This document shows, one piece after another, positions 27,435 to 34,963 of a DNA stretch of 64,000 bases (position 1 is the stretch's first letter; each line of letters starts with the position of its first letter). The notes below the pieces were generated by a model. It was given only the letters and a program-made list of their open reading frames with translations. It did not search any database and had not been told where the DNA came from. The position numbers and the translations under genes are program-made. Source of the stretch: Chryseobacterium lathyri. Its GTDB lineage: Bacteria; Bacteroidota; Bacteroidia; Flavobacteriales; Weeksellaceae. The DNA is taken from assembly GCF_030812195.1 (NCBI RefSeq), contig NZ_JAUSSF010000001.1:806001-870000 (forward strand). The letters are read 5' to 3'.

Positions 27435-27459
27435 AGACCCGGAATTTCCGGGTCTTTTT
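27435..27459 (+). terminator. Terminator of the LptF/G gene
   Basis: AGACCCGG/CCGGGTCT hairpin with a short AT loop and a run of five T. Confidence 0.9.
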
Positions 27460-27540
27460 GTTGAACGCTATGGCATTTATTTCATTTTGCAGTAAAGTAT
27501 AAAAAGCTATATTTACAAAAAATGTAAAAACTATAATTAT

Positions 27541-28332
27541 ATGAAGAAAGTATTACTATTGGGTCTGTTTGCATTGGTTTCTGTGAATGCCTATGCACAG
27601 GAAGACAATACAGATTATGAATTGAGAACTGATGAAAAATATGGCTACATCGTTGATAAAGGCGGTAAAAAAATTGAGGGAATTGTAAGGCTGAACGGAG
27701 ACGCCATGAACCCGTGGAGCAATCAGAAAAAAGTAAAATTCGTGGCGGTGTCAGATATCGATAAGTCCAAGAAGAAACAAAAGTTTAAGACCCTTGATCC
27801 GGACGATATTAAAGAATATGTTGCCTTTGATGAGAACAATGATGAGAGGCATTTTGAAATGATCAAATATACGAATACCAAAGAAGGCTTCAATACAGCT
27901 ACGGGAGGTTTAAGCGGGAATATCAAAGCATTCAACAACCTCACAAAAAGCAATCAGTTTGCAGAAGTGGTAAAAGACGGCAAGATCAAAGTCTATAAAT
28001 TATACGGCTACCCTACTACATTCTCCGCTGGCGGCCAGATCGCAGTAGCGGAAAAGGAAACAGAAAGAATGAGAAATTCCCCTTCTTACATCTATTCTAA
28101 AAAAGGAGGTAAGATGGAGGAGCTGAATGTAGCCAAAGCCAAAATAATTATTGCAGACTGCAGCTATGCAAAAGGCAAATTAACAAGCGGTTCTTATACC
28201 TCTCTTAAAAATGATGAAAAGAAAAGATCCGGATTGGGAAAACTGATCAAAAGCCAAATTGATGACGTCATGTCCAATGTACCGGAAATCGTGGAAGAAG
28301 TGATTACAGATTACAACGAGAATTGTAAATAA
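27541..28332 (+). CDS. Secreted protein of unknown function
   Basis: 263 residues with a clear signal peptide (KVLLLGLFALVSVNAYAQ). The mature part is charged and lysine-rich, with segments such as DEKYGYIVDKGGKKIEGIVRL and IKVYKLYGYPTTF that suggest beta structure. No family recognised. Bacteroidota have many such secreted proteins beginning with a beta-sandwich that takes up an imported ligand or lines the periplasm, but I see no motif to assign one. It is a single gene between two strong terminators, so it is an independent unit. Confidence 0.75.
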   Translation: MKKVLLLGLFALVSVNAYAQEDNTDYELRTDEKYGYIVDKGGKKIEGIVRLNGDAMNPWSNQKKVKFVAVSDIDKSKKKQKFKTLDPDDIKEYVAFDENNDERHFEMIKYTNTKEGFNTATGGLSGNIKAFNNLTKSNQFAEVVKDGKIKVYKLYGYPTTFSAGGQIAVAEKETERMRNSPSYIYSKKGGKMEELNVAKAKIIIADCSYAKGKLTSGSYTSLKNDEKKRSGLGKLIKSQIDDVMSNVPEIVEEVITDYNENCK

Positions 28333-28343
28333 AAAATAAACAG

Positions 28344-28373
28344 AGGGGCTTTCCACGGAAAGTCTCTTTTTTT
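28344..28373 (+). terminator. Terminator of the secreted protein gene
   Basis: An 11-bp stem (AGGGGCTTTCC with GGAAAGTCTCT, two G-U pairs) and a run of eight or nine T, starting 12 bases after the stop. Confidence 0.88.
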
Positions 28374-28540
28374 ACCTTCGAACTCCCTATTTCCTTTTTC
28401 TGATTTTCATATCCCAAAGCGCTCAAAAATCTATAAACAGGATCATCCTTTTGAAAGAGTAAGAACTATTCTCAATTACCAAATGTCAATGAAAAAACAA
28501 AACTTTTAATTATATTTAATACTCCTTATTAATCATTGAA

Positions 28541-29443
28541 ATGAATAAAATACTAATTTATCAGATAGACTCTTTTACAACAGAAAAGTTCAAAGGAAAC
28601 CCTGCCGGTGTAATTCTTAATGCAGACGGACTAAGTGATGAAGATATGCAGTCCATAGCAAGAGAGCTCAATAATTCGGAGACAGCTTTTATTTTTTCTT
28701 CTGCGAATGCTGAAAGTGATTATACTATCCGTTATTTTACCCCATCCATAGAAGTTCCTTCATGCGGACATGCTACTATTGCTGCACTTTATGCTAAAGC
28801 ACAGGAAGATCATCTCGAATCCTGTATTTTGCGCATCAGTACTAAAATTGGAATTCTTCCTGTTGAAGTGAAAAAAACAGATCATGATTACCAGATTACC
28901 ATGACACAGGGAGCCTTTACATTAAGCCCGGCCTTTGACGATGACCAAACAAAAAAGCTACTTTCTGCATTACATCTGAATTCTTCTGATCTCGAAGAAA
29001 ACTGCCCGATTCAAATTGCTTCTACCGGCCATTCAAAAGTGATGATAGGCATTAAAAGCAGAAAGACCCTGAACGAACTTCAACCTGATATGAGCGCCCT
29101 AATTAAGCTGAGTAATGAAATCGGATGTAATGGTTATTTTGTATTTACATTTGATTCTGATCATAGGGAAACTCTTACCTACGGAAGAATGTTTGCTCCT
29201 GCTATAGGAATCACTGAAGATCCTGTAACCGGAAATGCAAATGGTCCCTTAGGCGGATATCTGGTCCAGAATAAATTAGTAGATGTTCAGAAGGGATATT
29301 TTGAATTTAATGGAAGGCAAGGTGAACAAATTAACCGTCTGGGAACAGTGAATGTAAAAGTAACGGTGAGTGATGGAAAGCCAGAGCTTGTAAAAATTAT
29401 GGGAAATGCAGTTACTATTTTCAAAACCTCTCTCTCATTATAA
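28541..29443 (+). CDS. PhzF family isomerase-like protein
   Basis: 300 residues of the PhzF/diaminopimelate-epimerase fold, two pseudo-repeated halves. Signature segments: FKGNPAGVIL, ELNNSETAFIF with the conserved catalytic Glu, RYFTPSIEVPSCGHATIA, and EDPVTGNANGPLGGYLV. In phenazine producers PhzF isomerises trans-2,3-dihydro-3-hydroxyanthranilate, but no other phz genes are here, so the real substrate is unknown. Single gene; converges on frr across a shared hairpin. Confidence 0.92.
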   Translation: MNKILIYQIDSFTTEKFKGNPAGVILNADGLSDEDMQSIARELNNSETAFIFSSANAESDYTIRYFTPSIEVPSCGHATIAALYAKAQEDHLESCILRISTKIGILPVEVKKTDHDYQITMTQGAFTLSPAFDDDQTKKLLSALHLNSSDLEENCPIQIASTGHSKVMIGIKSRKTLNELQPDMSALIKLSNEIGCNGYFVFTFDSDHRETLTYGRMFAPAIGITEDPVTGNANGPLGGYLVQNKLVDVQKGYFEFNGRQGEQINRLGTVNVKVTVSDGKPELVKIMGNAVTIFKTSLSL

Positions 29444-29449
29444 AAAGTA

Positions 29450-29471
29450 AAAGCACCTGTGAAGGTGCTTT
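29450..29471. terminator. Bidirectional terminator between phzF-like gene and frr
   Basis: AAAGCACCT/AGGTGCTTT with loop GTGA between converging genes. The T-run is better on the minus strand (TTTTACTTTTT), so it serves frr at least. Confidence 0.8.
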
Positions 29472-29492
29472 ATGTATTTGATAAATCTAAAA

Positions 29493-30047
29493 TTATACTT
29501 TCATAATTTCAGCTTCTTTCGTCTTAAGATGTTCATCACAAAGTTTTACATATTTGTCGGTAAAAGCCTGGATCTCGTCCTCCACACCTTTTACCACATC
29601 TTCAGAAATACCTTCCAGCTTTTTAAGTTCTTTCAACCCGTCCTGTCTTGCATTTCTTACTGTTACTTTGGTGCTTTCAGCTTCTACTTTAGCCTGTTTT
29701 GCCAGTTCCCTTCTTCTTTCCTCTGTTAAAGGCGGAACGTTAAGAATAATATTTTCCCCGTTATTAGAAGGTGCAAAGCCTAAATTTGAATTGATGATCG
29801 CTTTTTCAATAGCACCAATGGCAGTCCTGTCCCAAGGCTGGATAGAGATAGTCATTGCATCCGGTACAGAAACATTGGCTACCTGGTTAATAGGAGTCGG
29901 AGCTCCGTAGTATTCTACCATTACATCCTGAACCATTGCCGTAGAAGCACGTCCTGCTCTAATTCTTTGAAATGCATGATCCAAGTGCTTTACAGCGGCG
30001 TCCATGTCGTGCTTTACAGATTCTAATATAAGATCTAATTCTTCCAT
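29493..30047 (-). CDS. frr: Ribosome recycling factor
   Basis: 184 residues from the ATG at 30047 (MEELDLILESVKHDMDAAVKHLDHAF), the normal length for RRF. RIRAGRASTAMVQDVMVEYYGAPTPINQVA and the C-terminal helical hairpin KVTVRNARQDGLKELKKLEG are diagnostic. With EF-G it splits post-termination ribosomes. It follows pyrH on the same strand, the widely conserved pyrH-frr order. Confidence 0.98.
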   Translation of the reverse strand: MEELDLILESVKHDMDAAVKHLDHAFQRIRAGRASTAMVQDVMVEYYGAPTPINQVANVSVPDAMTISIQPWDRTAIGAIEKAIINSNLGFAPSNNGENIILNVPPLTEERRRELAKQAKVEAESTKVTVRNARQDGLKELKKLEGISEDVVKGVEDEIQAFTDKYVKLCDEHLKTKEAEIMKV

Positions 30048-30082
30048 TATATAGTTAAAATTTGATAAATTACACATTTATA

Positions 30083-30131
30083 TAAGTGATGATCGATAAA
30101 TAATAAGTAATGAATAATGAGCAATAAGTAA
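30083..30131. repeat. Heptad-phased element H4 (direct)
   Basis: Seven 7-base units in exact phase with consensus T(A/G)A(G/A)(T/N)(A/G)A, for example TAAGTAA (twice) and TGAATAA, between pyrH and frr. The units are direct repeats without an inverted arm. Confidence 0.6.
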
Positions 30132-30172
30132 TTTTTAAATTACCTTCAGCCTAATTATATGCTACCTCAGAT

Positions 30173-30889
<717 letters not shown>

Positions 30890-30933
30890 TTAATAAGCTT
30901 TACCGGAGTAATTTTCTCCGAAATTTGATTTTG

Positions 30934-30941
30934 CAAATATA
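30934..30941 (-). promoter_or_regulatory. -7 element of pyrH-frr
   Basis: TATATTTG on the minus strand fits TAnnTTTG; back-to-back with the porQ promoter. Confidence 0.6.
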
Positions 30942-30998
30942 ATCATTAAAAATATTGAATAAAGAAAAATATTTACGCAGAAATAATGTCAGAAATAT

Positions 30999-31028
30999 TT
31001 TGATAAGTACGAAAAAGGATTATTTTTG
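30999..31028 (+). promoter_or_regulatory. Promoter of porQ-cmk
   Basis: TTTG (30999-31002), 18 bases, TATTTTTG (31021-31028). Transcription would start about 10-15 bases before the porQ start. Confidence 0.65.
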
Positions 31029-31046
31029 CATTAATTATAAATTGAA

Positions 31047-32039
31047 TTGAAGAAAATTGTCATTTTTTCATTATTTCTGTCAGGAATTGTTTCTTATGCG
31101 CAAACAGGAACAAATGTTTATCCTTTCTTAAACATCCCTGTATCTGCCAGACAGGCTGCCTTAGGTGGCGATGCAATTTCCATCAGAGATCATGATGTTT
31201 CCTTTGCTATTGCAAACCCGGCCCTCTTAAATAAAGATTCAGATAAACAGCTTTCAGTAAATGCCGCAGCTTATCTTGCTGACTCAAAATATGGGACTGT
31301 TGCCTATGCCAGAGACTTTGATAATGGACATATGGCAACTATCAATGCCAGGTACATGACCTACGGAAGCATTCCCAGAACCGATGAAAGCGGTGAACAA
31401 AACGGCGAATTCAAAGCTTCAGACGTAGCAATAGGCGCAGGCTATGCTTACCAGTTCGAAGAGGACTGGACTATTGGCGGTGGCATCAATTTCATTACTT
31501 CAAAAATCGACAACTATACTTCTTCTGCAATCTCCGGAACAGCAGGTGTTACCTATCATAATAAAAAAAATAAAGAGGTCCTTTCCCTTGTCATGAGGAA
31601 TTTTGGGTTTCAGCTCAAATCATTCAACGGAACCAAAGAAAACCTGCCTTTCAGGGTAGATCTGGGATATACCAGGATCCTTAAAGCCATTCCGCTGGCT
31701 GTTACCATTACGGCCCATGACCTTCAGCAGTTTGATATTTCTTCGGAATATAATGTGAACGGTCAGGAAGTAGGCTTCGGAAGAAAGCTGGCAGACCACT
31801 TTTCTATAGGAGCAGAACTTTTCCCTGAAAAAAGCTTCAATATAAGGCTCGGATATAATGCGAAAAGAGGAAACGAACTTGCCGTGGCAGATCAGAGAAA
31901 CTTTTCAGGACTTTCAGGCGGGTTCGGAATTAAATTAAGAAGATTCCGCATAGACTATGCCCATATCCGTTACCACAACTCATCCAATGTGAACCAGATA
32001 GGTGTTTCTATGGACCTTAGCAGCCACGCAGGAGAGTAA
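31047..32039 (+). CDS. porQ: Type IX secretion system protein PorQ
   Basis: 330 residues. Signal peptide (IVIFSLFLSGIVSYAQ), then a predicted outer-membrane beta barrel of the PorV/PorQ type: PFLNIPVSARQAALGGDAISIRDHDVSFAIANPALL is the diagnostic start. PorQ works with the PorU sortase and PorZ/PorV in processing proteins secreted by the T9SS. The start codon is TTG: no ATG or GTG is available that keeps the signal peptide, and the promoter ends 18 bases upstream. cmk follows, an arrangement common in Flavobacteriia. Confidence 0.9.
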   Translation: MKKIVIFSLFLSGIVSYAQTGTNVYPFLNIPVSARQAALGGDAISIRDHDVSFAIANPALLNKDSDKQLSVNAAAYLADSKYGTVAYARDFDNGHMATINARYMTYGSIPRTDESGEQNGEFKASDVAIGAGYAYQFEEDWTIGGGINFITSKIDNYTSSAISGTAGVTYHNKKNKEVLSLVMRNFGFQLKSFNGTKENLPFRVDLGYTRILKAIPLAVTITAHDLQQFDISSEYNVNGQEVGFGRKLADHFSIGAELFPEKSFNIRLGYNAKRGNELAVADQRNFSGLSGGFGIKLRRFRIDYAHIRYHNSSNVNQIGVSMDLSSHAGE

Positions 32040-32122
32040 TTCCAAAACGGAAATTTACATCACAATATAGATTTTTTTCTGTACAACCTTGATTTTTTAA
32101 AAAAATTCTTGAAATTTGCGGT

Positions 32123-32797
32123 ATGAAAAAACCTGTAATAGCTATCGATGGGTACTCGTCTACCGGAAAAAGTTCAATATCCAAAGTCATTGCCGATAAA
32201 CTGGGTCTTATACATCTGGATACCGGTGCGCTTTACAGAGGGATTACATGGTTTGCCATACAGAATTGTATGAATGAGGATAGCTCCATCGATCTTCAGA
32301 AATTATTCTCGTATTTAGATCAGATCGAACTTGAATTCAGAAACAGTGGCAATGAATTGATTCTTTACCTCAATCATATTGATATTTCAAAACAGATCCG
32401 CACCACAGAAGTTTCGGATAATGTAAGTATTGTTGCAAAACAGAAAGAAGTAAGAGATTTTCTTCTTCAATCACAGCGTTCACTGGCAGAAAAAGGGGGC
32501 ATTATTATGGATGGACGTGACATAGGGACAGTAGTTCTGCCAAATGCGGACTATAAATTCTTTCTTACTGCCAGCATTGACGAAAGGACCAACAGAAGGT
32601 ATTTTGAATTGGCAGGTATGGGAATCCAGGCAGACAGAGAGCAGGTCAAGCAAAACCTTACAGATCGCGACAAGATCGACAGCGAAAGAGAAATTGCCCC
32701 TTTAAGGCAGGCTGAAGATGCTATTGTTATTGACAATACAGAACTTACAAAGGAAGAAACCATAGACCTTATTCTGTCTCATATTCAAAAGATTTAA
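32123..32797 (+). CDS. cmk: (d)CMP kinase
   Basis: 224 residues. P-loop IDGYSSTGKSSIS (about 7-19), LDTGALYRGITW, IMDGRDIGTVVLPNADYKFFLTAS and the RQAEDAIVIDNT tail are those of cytidylate kinase. It makes (d)CDP from (d)CMP. Co-directional with porQ after 83 bases. Confidence 0.97.
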   Translation: MKKPVIAIDGYSSTGKSSISKVIADKLGLIHLDTGALYRGITWFAIQNCMNEDSSIDLQKLFSYLDQIELEFRNSGNELILYLNHIDISKQIRTTEVSDNVSIVAKQKEVRDFLLQSQRSLAEKGGIIMDGRDIGTVVLPNADYKFFLTASIDERTNRRYFELAGMGIQADREQVKQNLTDRDKIDSEREIAPLRQAEDAIVIDNTELTKEETIDLILSHIQKI

Positions 32798-32892
32798 CAA
32801 TTTTTAATAGGTACAATGCCTCCTTTGGTATACAAATTGTAGATTTTAACACAGTAAAAACTAATATTTATTAACTATTAAAAAAGCTTAAA

Positions 32893-33243
32893 ATGTCGAA
32901 AAACGGAAAAAATACAGCAGGTATATTGGCAGGACTTCTTGCAGGTGCTGCAGCAGGTGTAATCTTAGGGATGCTTTATGCGCCAGAAGAAGGTAAAGAA
33001 ACCAGAAAGAAAATAAAAGATAAAGCAGGCGACCTAAAAGACCAGGCTAAAAACAAATACGGCGAGGTTTCTGAAAAAGTAAAAGATCAGTACAGCAATA
33101 TATCTTCTACTTTCAAAGAAACTGCCAGCAGTGTAGCCCATACGGTAAAAGACGGATATGATAAATACAAAGATCAGATTGTTTCCAAAACTGCAGATGT
33201 AGTAAAGGATGTAGAAGCAGAACTGAATGATCTTAAAAAATAA
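32893..33243 (+). CDS. YtxH domain protein
   Basis: 116 residues. A glycine/alanine-rich membrane helix (GILAGLLAGAAAGVILGMLYAP) begins the YtxH module (PEEGKETRKKIKDKAG), followed by an amphipathic Lys-rich repeat region resembling LEA or apolipoprotein-type helices (KDQAKNKYGEVSEKVKDQ). Related proteins are general-stress proteins of the inner membrane. First of three genes that look like one envelope module, although a strong terminator follows it. Confidence 0.85.
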   Translation: MSKNGKNTAGILAGLLAGAAAGVILGMLYAPEEGKETRKKIKDKAGDLKDQAKNKYGEVSEKVKDQYSNISSTFKETASSVAHTVKDGYDKYKDQIVSKTADVVKDVEAELNDLKK

Positions 33244-33271
33244 ATAGTTTATTTTTTGAGTAAATTATGGG

Positions 33272-33304
33272 AAGGAACTTTTTGCGCGAAAGTTCCTTTT
33301 TTTG
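33272..33304 (+). terminator. Terminator after the YtxH gene
   Basis: AAGGAACTTT/AAAGTTCCTT with a GC-rich loop and nine T. It lies directly in front of the holin-like gene, so readthrough or a separate promoter must supply that gene. Confidence 0.85.
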
Positions 33305-33322
33305 TAACTTTAAAAAAAAACA

Positions 33323-33631
33323 ATGATAGAGACTATTAAAGAATATGCATCAAAGAGAATAGATCTTCTGAAGATTGAAGCTACTGAAAAATCCTCTCTT
33401 TCTGCAGGGCTCATTACCTACTTTGTAGTGCTGCTAGTTGCTTTTACTTTTTTTATTATCCTTTTTAATTTTGGAATGGCATTTCTTATAGGCAAAGCAC
33501 TGGATAACACGTCTTATGGGTTTCTGATCGTTGCTGGGTTTTATATTGTGGTAATGGGGTTTATCATTGCTTTTAAAAATAAGATTGTCAATGTGGTGGC
33601 AGATCAGGTTATTAAATTTTTAAATCATTAA
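33323..33631 (+). CDS. Holin-X-like (phage holin family) membrane protein
   Basis: 102 residues: a short basic helix (IKEYASKRIDLLKIEATEK) then two membrane helices (about 28-55 and 64-88). It matches the chromosomal family annotated as phage holin family or Holin-X; these are not phage lysis proteins in this setting but small envelope proteins of unknown role. It is 3 bases upstream of the next gene and probably co-translated with it. Confidence 0.8.
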   Translation: MIETIKEYASKRIDLLKIEATEKSSLSAGLITYFVVLLVAFTFFIILFNFGMAFLIGKALDNTSYGFLIVAGFYIVVMGFIIAFKNKIVNVVADQVIKFLNH

Positions 33632-33634
33632 GCT

Positions 33635-34132
33635 ATGGGCAGAAATTACGAAAGCATCGAAGAACTGAGAAGAAAGAAAAAACTGCTTAAAAGCGAGATC
33701 AATGATCTGGAAAACCTTCTTACCTTTAAAAATACAAAAGAAAGCCTGAGCGCATTCACAAATGGCCTTACAGATCAATATCTGCAGGAAAAAGTAGATG
33801 ATGACGGTGATGAAAAAGTAGTTCTCCGAAAAGATGTCATTGCCAGACATCTGACTTCTGAAGTAAAAGATATGTTCATCAATAAACAAACGGCTGTGGG
33901 AATTGCCAGTACTGCATTAGGTGGCAATATAACAGACAGCTTGATAAAACTGGGAATCACTGCCCTGGTTGGCAATTACGCTAAAAAAAATATGAAGAGT
34001 CCCAACTGGAAGAAAAAACTTTTGGGTGCAGCCATGATTTACCTTGCTCCTATTGCCCTTAAATATGTAAGAAAGAAAATGGAGGTATACCAAAAAAACA
34101 AGAGTGTTTCCAGCCTCGAACAGTTGATATAA
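33635..34132 (+). CDS. Conserved protein of the YtxH/holin-like module, unknown
   Basis: 165 residues. Residues 1-35 are a charged coiled coil (EELRRKKKLLKSEINDLENLL); 60-95 are acidic; the second half has a hydrophobic Gly/Ala-rich helix (TAVGIASTALGGNITDSLIKLGITALVGNYA) and a further hydrophobic segment before a basic tail. No domain recognised. It begins 3 bases after the holin-like gene. The coiled coil could bind the YtxH protein's helices (speculation). Confidence 0.75.
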   Translation: MGRNYESIEELRRKKKLLKSEINDLENLLTFKNTKESLSAFTNGLTDQYLQEKVDDDGDEKVVLRKDVIARHLTSEVKDMFINKQTAVGIASTALGGNITDSLIKLGITALVGNYAKKNMKSPNWKKKLLGAAMIYLAPIALKYVRKKMEVYQKNKSVSSLEQLI

Positions 34133-34146
34133 GACATTCACATGCT

Positions 34147-34240
34147 AGATTTCAGATTTCAGAGATATAATTGGCTGATCACAATGTGTCACACAATATT
34201 ATAGGTCTGAAATCTGATGTCTGATATCTAAAATCTATTT
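34147..34240. repeat. Heptad-phased inverted element H5
   Basis: Left arm: AGATTTC twice and AGAGATA. Right arm: TCTGAAA, TCTGATG, TCTGATA, TCTAAAA, TCTATTT in exact 7-base steps (34206-34240), complementary in kind to the left arm. It fills the gap between two converging genes and runs a few bases into the methyltransferase's 3' end. It may act as a bidirectional terminator or hairpin. Confidence 0.65.
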
Positions 34241-34960
34241 ACTAAATAACTGTCCCAGAATAATTCCCGCTGCCATAGAAACATTCAGGCTTTCTGTTGA
34301 CTGGGATTTCCCAAACCTTGGAATAGTGATGCATTTTTGAAGGCGTTTTTCCGTCTCCGGTCTCATTCCATTTCCTTCATTACCAAGAATAAGGTTGAGT
34401 TTTTCAGGTCTTTCAAAAGTATAGATGTTTTCTCCTTCCATATCCGTTCCGATATTGAGATTCTCCGTTTTTGAAAGATATTCTGCAAGATCAGTATAAA
34501 CAATATTTACCCGGGTGAAAGAGCCCATAGTGGATTGAATTACTTTTGGATTGTAAACATCCACGGTGTCATCGCTGCAGATAATCTGTTCTATCCCGAA
34601 CCAGTCTGCCAGGCGGATAATAGTTCCGAGATTGCCCGGATCCTGAATACCGTCCAGAACCAGCTGAACATCTTTATCCTCTGTTTTTTCTTCTTCGGGC
34701 AGATAACAAACTGCTACAGAATCTTTAGGTGTTTTAAGAAAACTGATTTTTTTCAGCTCATTTTCAGTGATCTGGATAACGGGTGTATCTGTCCGGTCCA
34801 GTTTTTGCGGATCGGTAGAAAATATTTCTTTAACTTTAAAATTAGATTCGGAAAGTTCGCAAATGATTTTATTACCTTCAACCAAAAACAAATTGTATTT
34901 TTGTCTGAACTTCTTTTTATCTAAAGACTGTAAAATTTTTATTGTATGAGCTGTAAGCAT
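34235..34960 (-). CDS. TrmH/SpoU family RNA 2'-O-methyltransferase
   Basis: 241 residues from the ATG at 34960 (MLTAHTIKILQSLDKKKFRQKYN). The N-terminal RNA-binding part (FLVEGNKII) is followed by the SPOUT knot: LVLDGIQDPGNLGTIIRLADWFGI (motif 1 with Asn-x-Gly), LILGNEGNGM (motif 2) and SLNVSMAAGIILGQL (motif 3). It methylates a ribose in rRNA or tRNA using SAM, most likely 23S rRNA. Its start and promoter face the BamA-like gene, whose first codon is 4 bases away. Confidence 0.93.
   Translation of the reverse strand: MLTAHTIKILQSLDKKKFRQKYNLFLVEGNKIICELSESNFKVKEIFSTDPQKLDRTDTPVIQITENELKKISFLKTPKDSVAVCYLPEEEKTEDKDVQLVLDGIQDPGNLGTIIRLADWFGIEQIICSDDTVDVYNPKVIQSTMGSFTRVNIVYTDLAEYLSKTENLNIGTDMEGENIYTFERPEKLNLILGNEGNGMRPETEKRLQKCITIPRFGKSQSTESLNVSMAAGIILGQLFSK
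34896..34903 (+). promoter_or_regulatory. -7 element for the BamA-like gene
   Basis: TATTTTTG fits TAnnTTTG; it lies inside the N-terminal coding part of the opposing methyltransferase gene. Confidence 0.5.
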
Positions 34961-34963
34961 TAT

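Noticed and set aside
28541..29443. Phenazine biosynthesis locus
   Set aside because: Only the PhzF-fold gene is present; it is flanked by housekeeping genes and no other phz gene exists in the window.
33323..33631. Prophage remnant suggested by the holin-like gene
   Set aside because: No endolysin, structural, integrase or att sequence nearby; the holin-X family is mostly chromosomal and unrelated to lysis.
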